Shown here: positions 23,283 through 33,892 of the stretch, in pieces
Layout of the letters: each line of letters opens with the position of its first letter
How positions within the stretch are numbered: the first letter of the stretch is position 1
DNA from: Hygrocybe punicea
Taxonomy: Eukaryota; Basidiomycota; Agaricomycetes; Agaricales; Hygrophoraceae
DNA length: 64,000 bases
Assembly: GCA_963556145.1 (NCBI GenBank)
Contig: OY744462.1
Location: 6,076,001 to 6,140,000 of the forward strand
Direction: 5' to 3'
The notes under the pieces: generated by a model
What the model saw: the letters and a program-made list of their open reading frames with translations, nothing else
Databases searched by the model: none
Told to the model about the DNA's origin: nothing
Translations under genes and position numbers: made by a program

Positions 23283-24659
23283 ATGGCTGATTTTGACGTC
23301 GATGTTGAAACCGGCTTTTTCCCTCGGCAGCCACTTCCGCGACTTGAGAAGCCGTTCGAATTTTGGGAAATGGCCCTTGCAGAGGCGCAGGAGACGCTAA
23401 GTCTGGGTGAGGATAATTCAGAAGTGGCGAGAGAAATGCGAAGCGGAGGGGAAGTATGGAGAAACACGGTGAAATCGGTGGGGCACCATATCAAAATTAC
23501 AACGATATTGAAGCTCACCTTACCCACGGAACAGTGGCCGGTTATCGACATAGAACCGTTACGAGAAGATCGCCGTCGTCTTCAACGAGCTCACATGGTG
23601 CTCGCGTGGCTGGTCAATTTCTTTGTGCATTCAATGCCGCCACGTGAAGAATCGCTTTACGTTCCGAAATCGCTGGCGGTGCCTTTGGTACAGGTGTCTC
23701 GTGCGCTCGGAATCGCTCCAGTTTTGACATTCGCCGACACGATCCTGTGGAATTGGGAGGCCATTGATCCATCGCTTCCAACTAGATTCGACAACTTGCG
23801 CATCACGAACCTTTTCACCGGCGGTGAGGACGAGAGAAACTTTTATGCTGTTTCTGCGAGAGTCGAGTTGGAGGGTGTTGAGGTTCTGCGGATCCTCGAA
23901 CATTACTACAGCTTGCCAAATACGACCGACTTCGCGTCGATCTCCAGAATTTCGAAGGACCTCGTTCGACTCGCAGACCTAATCGAATATATCAGCGAAA
24001 TCATTCAATCCGTCCGAGAAACATGTAGTCCTCAAATTTTCTATCGAGACATTCGACCGTGGCTTGAGGGAAGCAGCGCCAAAGGTCATTCCGGCCCCGG
24101 TTGGATATATGAAGGGGTAGATGATTCTGCGGCGCTTGATCTCAGCGGGCCGTCCGGGGGGCAGAGCAGCCTGATGCACGCTCTCGATATTTTTCTGGAT
24201 GTCGACCACAAGCTTCAGGAAAAGCGCACTCCGGCCCCGTCGGAGAACAATAAGAGAGCAGATAAAGGGTTCATGGAGAGGATGACTCGGTACATGCCGG
24301 GCAAACATCGAGAATATCTGTCCCGTCTAGCCGCCACGCCGCGGCCGATACGAGATTTGGTGGTGAGAACACCGAGTCTTCGGGCACCTTACAACTTAGC
24401 GGTAATGGCACTGAAGCGTCTTCGTGAGAAGCACATGCAGATCGCTTGCTTTTATATTTTGACGATGTCGAGATCGGCCTCTGCGCAACCGCTAGGTTGT
24501 CCGGATCCTGTCGGTAAAGATTTAGGACGGTCGGCAGTAACGGGAGAAATAACGACTTTAGAGCGTGGCGTTGTGCGAGGTACGGGAGGCAACGACATTT
24601 CCATGTTGCTGAAGGCATGCAGGGACGCGACAAGGCGGACATTGTTGGCAGAACATTGA
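23283..24659 (+). CDS. Indoleamine 2,3-dioxygenase family protein
   Basis: Heme enzyme that opens the indole ring of tryptophan to N-formylkynurenine, first step of the kynurenine/NAD pathway. The chosen ATG at 23283 (ACCATGG) gives MADFDVDVETGFFPRQPLPR, a start usual for basidiomycete copies; an in-frame upstream ATG near 23178 exists. Family motifs: FVHSMPP, VPLVQVSRALGIAPVLTFAD, FYRDIRPWLEG, GPGWIYEGV, SGPSGGQSSLMHALDIFLDV, RYMPGKHREYLSRL, and REKHMQIACFYIL, whose His corresponds to the proximal heme ligand of human IDO1. The 458-aa reading frame contains no intron, unusual beside its intron-rich neighbours. Sequence and length look intact. Fungi often have several IDO paralogues; which class this is was not determined. 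Confidence 0.93.
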   Translation: MADFDVDVETGFFPRQPLPRLEKPFEFWEMALAEAQETLSLGEDNSEVAREMRSGGEVWRNTVKSVGHHIKITTILKLTLPTEQWPVIDIEPLREDRRRLQRAHMVLAWLVNFFVHSMPPREESLYVPKSLAVPLVQVSRALGIAPVLTFADTILWNWEAIDPSLPTRFDNLRITNLFTGGEDERNFYAVSARVELEGVEVLRILEHYYSLPNTTDFASISRISKDLVRLADLIEYISEIIQSVRETCSPQIFYRDIRPWLEGSSAKGHSGPGWIYEGVDDSAALDLSGPSGGQSSLMHALDIFLDVDHKLQEKRTPAPSENNKRADKGFMERMTRYMPGKHREYLSRLAATPRPIRDLVVRTPSLRAPYNLAVMALKRLREKHMQIACFYILTMSRSASAQPLGCPDPVGKDLGRSAVTGEITTLERGVVRGTGGNDISMLLKACRDATRRTLLAEH

Positions 24660-25532
24660 GCGTTATAACAAAGGGAGCAGGTTTGGAAGTTGTAGGATAT
24701 GACCTGTTCCATTTTGGGACTTATCGGGGGCTTTAGCTTATGCACTTATCATCTTTCTTTGATGTACTCGCTTGCCAGTGTAGAAAGACCACGGATACCA
24801 GCGTTACTGGGATTCAACGTTCATTTTCTGTGACATCCAAATTAGCACACACACACACTCTCGAACATTATTACACGAAAAAACAACGTACAAAATCTAG
24901 CTCACCAGCAACAGTGAAATACCATGAACTTGCCAAAGTTCTTAACCCAGGTTTGAGTCGTTAGCCGAAGATAAGGCCTCGATAAGGGCTTGCTCTGGGA
25001 TAACCGGCAACACAAACAGCGGGTGCTGGAGGTCGGTGCTTGAGCTGTGCATGGAAACATTGGAAAGTGCAGCTAGCGCTGTTACGAGTCTGCGAGGACA
25101 GTCGTACACTTGGCACGCACATTCACGACGACCCTAGAATAATTGATTAAGCTACAGGTACATGTGCTGATGCGCCAACTGCCTGTATCCAAGGACGTAG
25201 TCAGAGCGGTGTTTTGGTTCCTTGTACCCGTGGGTGATCGTGCATGACCTTGTGTGCTCTTGGCGAATTGGATATTCTTCACCATGGCGGTTTGTACCGC
25301 ATCATCCTGTCAGTGGCCCTACACCAACCATCTGAAGGTCACAGCTGATCTCTAAACAGCTCCTGACGATGCGGACTAGTTACATAATTATCGGGGGTAA
25401 AAAGCCCTGTCAGGGATGAATACGAGTTTCGGTGATAACAGATTCCAAGTCCAACAGTAATTGGACCGGTGTTCGCGTTTTATGGCGGTCATGGTTGCGC
25501 TAAAAAAGATTGCGGCGTTGGGAATTACTACG
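24660..25532. other. Gene-free stretch before inverted-repeat element
   Basis: About 870 bp. Only short ORFs without recognisable content. A short CA repeat (CACACACACAC) lies at about 24846-24858. Nothing else supported. Confidence 0.5.
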
Positions 25533-26905
25533 GCACAAATGTCCAAATTAGTATATGCAAAGTGGCTGCAATGAACTCTTGAATTTTATCTCAACAAAGA
25601 GTGATCAGATGGCTTCACATGTATAGGAAAGTCAATCAGAAAAATATTCCCTAGGTGCCTGTGAAAAAATTGGAAGGATTCGTCCAAAGTATGATATGTT
25701 AGTACAATATACCCTATTTATCTCTTTTGATTTCTTTAGCACAATTCTGAGTGCAACTCCACAGTCAATTATTGTTTCAGTGATCTTGGTACACTATTTC
25801 TGATGTTTTCAGCAACATTTGGTGTCATCATTGTCCTCCCATAAGATGTCTTTACAGTGGGTGACTTCCTGTAGCATTTAAATAATAGATTATCACCATA
25901 TGCAGTACTCTGATCGACAAAGCCGAACGGCCACTAAGACCCCGGAAAAAACTTCAAGCTCCGTCGTCCTGAAACGGCGGAATAAACCCAAAATCTAGAA
26001 GGGGGGGGTACCCCCCCTTCTAGATTAAATTTATTTCTGCATTAATTTTGGAGATCTGCCCCACTCAGAACAACCCAATTGTGCCTTTGCCAAGTCTCTG
26101 CATGTCAAATTCTAACTTCTCCACCAGATTCAACTGACACTGAACAAATTAGGCAGCGAGAAGCTGACTCAGCTAGGGGTTCCAGCCCTGTTTATGTTGA
26201 AAACATATTTAATTGCTGTGGGAAGTCACCCAATATGTTTATATCATATTATGAATTTTGTGAAGACATTTGTGATATTAAAATATTGCTGGCACATTGG
26301 GAGTAGTATACTAAGATCACTCAAACAATAATTGACAGTGGAGTTACACTCAGAATTGTGCTAAAAGAAATCAAATAGGGTGTATTTGCTAACATATCAT
26401 TTTTTGGACAAATATATTTCACAGGTGGATAGGGAATAATTTCTGATCAACTTTCACCATCTGATCACTCTCAGATGATGATGTCTGTGTTGATGACATA
26501 TCGAGGGGCAATGTCTTGTCCTATGTATGAAACAACCTGATGTCAGCATTAATCCAATAAAGGAAATCATTGTAAACAAGTGTGGGAGTTCAGACAGTGA
26601 GCCATGTTGTAGGTGTGACAGGTCATGAGAATGCGTAATTGGGTACTGCATGAGGCACGTGTGCAGGTGAGAGATGTCATCAAGGTTATGGATAAAAAAG
26701 GACAAATGAATATGGGTCCAGGTTTTGAGTCATGGCACAGGTGACAAGCTGTGGGAACAAGTCGACAGGTACTGCATTGAAGTGATGACATGTGAACGAT
26801 AAATAATAGGGATTGGTTCACTGTATTGGGAAGGGGGCCTTTGTTGAGATAAAATTCACAACTTATTGCAGCCACTTTGCATATACCAATTTGGAAATTT
26901 GTTCC
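25533..26905. repeat. Long imperfect inverted repeat (foldback/MITE-like element), non-coding
   Basis: The outer arms match in reverse complement: 25544-25573 with 26865-26894 (core TATATGCAAAGTGGCTGCAA). The match runs inwards through TTTTATCTCAACAAAG, then GAGTGATCAGATGG, then 25691-25800 against 26290-26401, and to about 25890 against 26195 (GGGTGACTTCC). The right arm carries an extra 360 bp or so at about 26477-26838 that has no partner in the left arm. The centre holds a separate 35-bp palindrome. No ORF of note is present, so any transposition would have needed proteins encoded elsewhere. Boundaries are set where similarity fades; a target-site duplication was not identified. Confidence 0.8.
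25992..26026. repeat. 35-bp near-perfect palindrome with G8/C7 tracts
   Basis: AATCTAGAA plus eight G, then TA, then seven C plus TTCTAGATT. The two halves are reverse complements except for one extra G. It lies in the spacer between the arms of the larger inverted repeat. Confidence 0.9.
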
Positions 26906-27001
26906 AACAAACAGCAATAAACTCACGTGACTTCAAGCCATTCAATATCCCACGCCACTTTGCGTGACAATAAACACGTCCTGTCACGCGAAACCCTCAC
27001 C

Positions 27002-29240
27002 ATGTCTCAACTATCAGCTGGAATATGCGCGCGTCTGCACAATGCTCACCAGGGCGACGACGAGCTCTTCAACTCTCAGCATACCGTTCAATTTGTCTCC
27101 ATCAAGAAAGTTGCTCCGGTCTCAACGACCCTCAATCCGACCGTGGACCGCTACCGCATTATCATCTCTGATGGCGAACATTACCTTCAGGCGATGCTGG
27201 CTACACAGTTGAATCACCTCGTTCATGACAACTCGATTGCACGAAACTCTATTGCTGTTATTGAGAAACTAACGTGTAACTACGTCCAGGACAAACGGTA
27301 AGAATCACAACATTCGCTAGTTTTATCTCTTTGTCTCATTCACCCTTGCAAGTTTGTTCATAATCCTTGCCCTTCGCGTTATTGGCTCGAGCGACGAGAA
27401 AATAGGCAACCCCGTGGCCGTACCCACCCAACAAGGCACGACCGAGGAACAGAGCAATTCTTTACCTACTACTTCTTCTACCATGTCTTCGACCAACACT
27501 CCTGTGGTCCAGCAAAGGCCACCTCCGCAACGCCAGCAAGTACCTACTGTCAGAAGTGGACGACCTAACTCTGTTTTCCCCATCGAAGGCCTCAGCCCTT
27601 ACCAAAACAATTGGACCATCAAAGCAAGAGTCACGCAAAAATCTGACATTAAAACCTGGTCCAATCAGCGGGGTGAAGGAAAATTATTCAACGTGAACCT
27701 CATGGACGAATCAGGAGAAATCAAAGCAACAGGCTTCAATACCGTTGTTGACGAGCTTTACCATAAATTGGAAGAAGGAAAAGTTTATTTCATTTCTAAA
27801 GCTCGCGTCAATCTGGCCAAGAAGAAGTTCTCAAACCTCCCGAATGATTATGAGCTCAGTTTGGAGCGAAACACCGAAATCGAAGAAGTATTTTTGCAAC
27901 GGTTGCTCCTTACCTTGTTCCTCATGTCATTCCTTTCAGTGTCATGACACGACGAATGTTCCTACTATCAAGTTTAATTTTGTCCCCCTTTCTGGCTTGG
28001 AGGATCTGGTCAAGGATTCGACATGTGGTATGCTCGATAGCTTTCCAAGATAACTGGCCTCTAACTTTGCTTCCTTAGACGTCATCAGTGTAGTGAAGGA
28101 AACAGGACCGACTAGCGAAATCATTTCGAAAGCAAGCAGAGCCGTAAGTTTCCTTCCATTGGTCAATCTGTTCGCTCATTTTCCTTAGATCTCAAAACGA
28201 GACTTGACCCTGGTTGATAAGTCCGGATTTTCAGTTCGGCTCACCTTGTGGGGAAAACAAGCAGAGCAATTCAAAGGCGAGGACAATCCAGTTATCGCTT
28301 TCAAGGGCGTAAAAGTGGGTGATTATGGAGGTGAACACGCATCCTTGGATGTGAATTAGTCAATTTAACATTCCCATATCTAGGACGTTCACTGTCGATG
28401 ATCAATTCGAGCACTATGACTATTAATCCTGAGATGGAGGAAGCGTTCGCCTTGAGGGGTTGGTATGATGCTATCGGTACTGAACATACCTTTCAGTCTC
28501 ATTCGAATGCCCTTTCGTCCGGATTCTCGAGTGCCTTTAACCGTGCTGAAATCCGTCACCTGAAGGATGTGAAAGATTCCCAACTCGGCATGTCCGACAA
28601 AGCGGAGTTCTTTTCGGCCCGTGCGACAATTATGCATATCAAGAGTGACAATATTTCCTATCCTGCTTGTCCCACTCAAGGATGTAACAAGAAGGTTGTT
28701 CAACTCCCAGATGGGTGGAGATGCGAAAAATGTGAAAGGAGTTTTGAAAGTCCCGAACACCGGTCTGTCTAGTCATGAACTTTTCATCTATTTACCAAAT
28801 GTTGAGATATCTCCCCTAGGTATATTGTTTCCTTGGCTGTGGCAGACTGGTCTGGTCAGGCTTGGCTGCAGGGTTTCAACGACGCCGGCTTAGCTGTATT
28901 CGGTATGCCCGCAAATGATCTTATTGGTATCAAGGTTTGTGTGCGGCCCTTTTAAGCTTGACAATCCTAAATGGTGTACACAGGAACGCGATGAGGCTCA
29001 ATACAACGTTCTCATGCACAAGGCGAACTGTGCGACGTTTAATTTCGCTTGCCGTGCTAAGCAAGACACGTATAATGTAATATTCTCCTTTTGCGTTCAA
29101 AGGAAGTTCTACCTGCTGATTTTCCTTGAGTATAGGATCAAACTCGTGTCCGATATGGTATCTCACGGATCATGCCACTTGAGTACCGAGAGGAAGCGTG
29201 TGCCTTGCGTGATTTGCTACAGTCTCCTTGGGGCCGCTGA
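27002..29240 (+). CDS. RPA1: Replication protein A large subunit (RPA1/Rfa1)
   Basis: Largest subunit of the heterotrimeric single-strand-DNA-binding complex used in replication, repair and recombination. It starts [20 protein letters not shown]. The N-terminal OB fold ([20 protein letters not shown]) is followed by a Gln/Pro/Ser linker. DNA-binding OB folds A and B follow ([39 protein letters not shown]; then [35 protein letters not shown]). Fold C has its zinc ribbon, [20 protein letters not shown] then KC, with all four Cys present. The end is [19 protein letters not shown] at a TGA at 29238-29240. Eight or so introns of about 50-60 nt. All folds expected for a full-length RPA1 are seen. 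Confidence 0.95.
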
Positions 29241-29400
29241 CTGTCGCCTTGAATTCAATTCCGCTCCCTTTGTCGTCCTATTTAGTATGCTGTGAATTTC
29301 ATGTCAGCCAATGACAATTGATATTCGAACTCATCCGTAAATCATCAGTGGATACATGATCAATGTAAATATAGCATTGTGACAGATCGTATGATATCCT

Positions 29401-32400
29401 TCAAGAGGGAGGATCCAACGGATAGTGATACACCCTTCTGAATACCAGCCAAACGATGCCCAATCCTTCTAGAAGCTTGTCGACAGCGGCCTGAGCGGGG
29501 GGTGGTATCTCGAAAGGGATGAGCCATGGAAAAGGAATTACATCAAACAGCACCAGAGAATCGTTTTCTCCACCGATGGTTGACGTTATTTCGGCGCTGA
29601 TGCTTGTCTGAGCCGAGACGCTTGCTGTAGCGTCTGATTGGGAAGTTGATGACGATCGTGGTGACAAAAATTCGGCCGACATTGTGGGAGTGGCCGATGA
29701 TGACGATGATGATGTGATGAACGTAACAGAATCAATCGAAGAAGTTTCCCCGAACCACCAATTGCTGTGGATTGACGGGTGACGAAGCGCGGTTGTTGTT
29801 ACGGTGACAATTTTTGGAGCTTCATCCCAAACAGATCCGACAACAGTGGAACATGTTTCCAGGGTGCGCTTCATTTCGCGGATTTCCGTCCCAAGTCCGA
29901 TGAGACAAAATAATAACACAAGAGATAGAAGCGCTGGCGCTGTCCTCGTGACGAACCAGAGCGAGTTCGATATTGAGAGTGGCAACGAGTAATAGTACAC
30001 TTTCTGCGAACGAGATGGATGGAGGGACAGAGACAGCCAAGGATGAAATAGTTCCTCCGTACAGAACTGCAGCAATCTTCGGCCCTCGTGCTGGTGCGTT
30101 AGATTAGACTGCAACGACGAGATTTCCATGTCTAAAGGTGTCTCGTTAGCGCGAGGGCATGAATTAAAACAATATGTCAAGACTGACCAGAGCTTATTTC
30201 GAGGTTTACTTCCAGACGGCCAACGGGCAGCGAAAACGTAGGCAACAGAATATTGAGAAAAGTTTCATCTCGAGCTCTTCCCTTTCCCTTGCGTGAGTTG
30301 CTCTGGGGAATGTCCCCCCCTCGATCTGTCACCACATAATCAACCAAGACGTTTCCGCCGCCTCTTCCTGCTACATTTACTTTCACCCAGCTGACCCATT
30401 GTGTCCGTCTCACTTCCTCAAACGGCAGCCCCGGCACTGTCAAGCCGTCAAGTTCCTGCTTTGCAGTGGCGTTGGTTTCGAATCGCACGGGTACACCGTC
30501 GATGCTGGCGCTGGCAATGTGCAACCGAGGGGGATTGACTTTGCAGTCCCCTGTCGCTGTGTCCACTGAATCGAAGGAAGGACTGGAGATTCTCTGCGCA
30601 AAGCCAAACTCCAACCACTCCGAACCCGCATCGCATGGTGCTGGGAGACACAACCGCACAGCGTATGAGTGATGTGGAATTCCACTGCCGTTAAGCCACG
30701 GCGTGACGGCAGCCACAGCGGATGGGATCATCAAGCGTCCGTCTCTTCGAGGTTTCAAGGGCGTCGAATACGCCGGCCTCAAAGACGACGGCGATGGAAC
30801 GCGATTGGGTGTAAGGGGCCGACTTGGCGACCGTCTCCCGCTTTCCGCGACGTTGTCCTTGGGAGAATGTCTGTGGCTTCCCAAGGCTGGTCGAAACGAG
30901 CGCAGAGCAATCCGCCCGCCGTCTGAACCGCATCGAGTGAAGCCCCCTTTCTGCAAGACAGTTTTGCGCGTTTGCGCGTCCCGGATGTCGCCTGAGGAAT
31001 TATACACTTCCACAGCGGCCTGGGCGACCTCGTTTCGAATGAGGAAAGACGTCGTTTCTGCGTCCGCTGCGAGAACGCTGAATCGAGGCAGGACGATTGG
31101 TTCAGGGTCCGTCTCGCCGTCCGATTGGGCTGGTAACGAACTCTGGGAGTTGATGCTGTAAGACCGTGGCCGTGGTGTTACGAGGACAGTTCCGGAAATG
31201 GTGAAAATAAATAAATTTTTTGACGGTGGAAGGAGATCATTCATATTGATGTGAATGGTGATAGGCACTCCTGGTGGCCTGTCTTGTGGATCGAGGTGGA
31301 CGCCATTTATTGAGGCAGAGCTGCTTTTTCGTTCAATATTAGGTGTGGAAGAAGGGGTAAGTGAGCCAATGGAAGAGATTGTCCCAGAGGGGGCCGAGGA
31401 GGTGGCGGAACCTTCAAACGAGAAGTCTGGCACATTTGGGGCGGGCAGGGGTGCGCGTAGCAGGGAAGAAGTGGAGGATGTTGAGTTTTGCCGGGAGCCA
31501 AGCCCAGGGGCCGCGGGGGAAGAGGGTAAAATAAAAATCTGAGGGCCGGAATCTGCTGAGGATTGTTTAGAAATGGGGTGTGAAGAGGCGCCCATGTCAA
31601 ATCCGGTGTAACCAAGGCCCCCACCAACAGACCACTTTGGTTCTGATTCGGAGATCCATGTCACATCAGACCCTTTGGCTTCCAGTCCAACGTCCATTCC
31701 GAGCAAGGTCGCCACGCCTGGGAACCAAACTCCCTTGCAAGTCCCTTTGTATTCGATATTCATCATGACGCCTTCGGTGCCATTATTTTTATTCTTTCCT
31801 TTACCGAGAACCACGCAAGTCATTTCGGCTTTGGCCTCCCTGACGCCAACCCTCCTACGGCCATCCCCCCCGCTGGGGACATCAACCATTTTTAGGGGGG
31901 GAGCCCAACGGAGGCGTAATCGCTCCGCGCTCGGAAAAGTCCCCTGAATCCCACAGCCATCAGAAAACCCAGCGGTGGACGATTCCGAAGATTCATCATC
32001 CGCAAAGTGGGAGTACGAATTTGTACGTGAGAGCCGAGTGGAGGCACTCCGCGTGACGTGCGGATCGGAGGTCAAGTCCCAGGTGCCACCGTCTTCCTCT
32101 GCGGACGAGAGGGAGGCGAATGAAGCAGAAGTTGGGGTTGGGGGGAAAATACGCAACTTGACGTGGTTTGACAGGCAACGAGGCGTTGGGATGGAGAGCT
32201 AACGCGTCTTTGTCAGGGAACTAACCGCGTTTGAATTGAAAGAAAGATTGTGGATGAGACCTACCAAATATGGTGCTCTCGGAGGCCGGGACAGGTAAGG
32301 AACCCACATGTCGATTGCGGCCATGAATTGAATTGCATTTTTCTCTCCAACGGAGGCTCGTTTCCCTCTGAATGGCGTCATTTGAGCAGCACGACTTAAA

Positions 32401-33160
32401 CTCTCCTCCTCATTGTCTGTTAGTGAATTGCCTTTGAACCGCGGGAATTCTTTCGGGAGGACATATGACACATTATAGCCGCTGACTAGGATGTGACCGG
32501 TGTATTTATCGTCCAAGGGCGGAGGATTGATCCCGTTTGATAAACTTGAACGACTTGATGATCCGGCAGACGAGGGAGACGGGTGTGATAAACCGAAATT
32601 GGACAAGTACGATATTGACGAACGAGCGGGAAGGTTTAGCGCTCTTGCGGCGTTATGGAGGAGAGGGCAAGTTGTAGATGAGAAATTGTATGGGACCGAG
32701 TTCCCGTCGATGGGGTGAACCTGGGATGTCAGAATTTTGATATTTTCCTCTGTGTGAACAAAGAATAAGCGATCTCTCGGATGGAATATGATTATTCAAA
32801 AAAAGGGGGGGAGATGGATGACTTTTCGATATCATGACAGAACCCCAAAAATTGCTTACCGGGAAATAAAGGAAGAGTCGTTCCTGGATTGACAGCCTCT
32901 AATGGCAATGAGATCTGGATTCACCATGAATGCACTCTATCAGGAAACGCACGAGGAGATACGGGAATGAGATTGTAGACGCTCACTTTGAGATACATCT
33001 TTATGGAAGCGCCGTCCTGGCCCTGTTTTGCCTTTCCTTCGATTGCGAGCCGAGTCACGACATTTATCTTGTGTGGTTGGCTGACGGTGAATGCCTGAGA
33101 AGAGGTTGATGGGGGTGGACTCATCGGGCCAGGGTGACGCGAAATTGATGGGGTCGGCAT
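29401..33160 (-). CDS. Large conserved-looking membrane protein of unknown function
   Basis: Not recognised by family. The chosen start at 33160 gives MPTPSISRHPGPMSPPPSTS. A long first part follows with beta-rich and low-complexity Ser/Pro segments (SLPLEAVNPGTTLPLFP; GHILVSGYNVSYVLPKEFPR; MNIEYKGTCKGVWFPGVATL; VPITIHINMNDLLPPSKNLF). Near the C-terminus one clear hydrophobic segment (APALLSLVLLFCLIGLG) is flanked by a heptad-like stretch (EIREMKRTLETC) and a Ser-rich tail, ending RRVYHYPLDPPS. The two largest exons, 30177-32156 and 29401-30180, cover most of it; total length is about 1100 aa. The layout suggests a single-pass membrane protein with a large N-terminal domain. No catalytic motif was found. 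Confidence 0.72.
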
Positions 33161-33892
33161 GCTTGTGACGTGGATCGCCTTGAACAAGGGTTTTCTAGAC
33201 TACGCTAGTGGCGTTTGGAATGAAAAGATCGCGTTCAGAGCGAGCGAGTGACTCTGTCGGGAGTGAGAGTTCCGATCAAAGGATTTACGCTCGCCAGAGT
33301 GGACAAATAACCTGTGGACCTGAGCCGGTGAGCTGTGCAGCAGAGAACTGCGCAGGAGACAAACCAACCCAATCGTCTTCTCCCGTCGCTGTGGGTGCTG
33401 GTGACAGAACCGGTCAAACACAAAGCGGTCACGGTTCCTTGACGCGACGCGTCCACAAAGGGCAATAACAGCATGCCAAAACAACTGCAAAAGTCATCCC
33501 GAGTCAGCGATAGCGAAGGACTCTGCCTCTGAACCCGTTCTCTGCCCCCCCTTTTCAACCCTTTTCGAGGCGATCTACGGCCGCAATACCGTGACAGACG
33601 TCGTGATATCGCCCGTCAAAAATTTCCCGTTTATCAACAACTTTACTCGTACAAATGGTGTCTCCGGTGTCCAATAAATCCACCAACACAGGTCCTATCC
33701 ATCTCGCCGTTGGTCAGCGATCAGCCTCGTGCAGACAGCGAGGACGTCGACGCTGTTCTCCTCGGCCTCGGCACCACAACGCCACACTGACAATACAAAT
33801 AACAACAATTATTAATAAACAAGCCCTCGTGACGCGTGACGTGACGTGACGTGACCCTAAACACCGCTCACTAGCCTGAGTATACCACAAAA
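33161..33892. promoter_or_regulatory. Divergent intergenic region with TGACG tandem repeats
   Basis: About 730 bp between divergent genes. At 33830-33855 the motif GTGAC(G) repeats five times (GTGACGCGTGACGTGACGTG continuing ACGTGACC), giving several overlapping TGACGT sites, the core bound by ATF/CREB-type bZIP factors. It lies about 40-60 bp before the PRP45 start codon. No coding sequence is supported in the rest. Confidence 0.6.
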
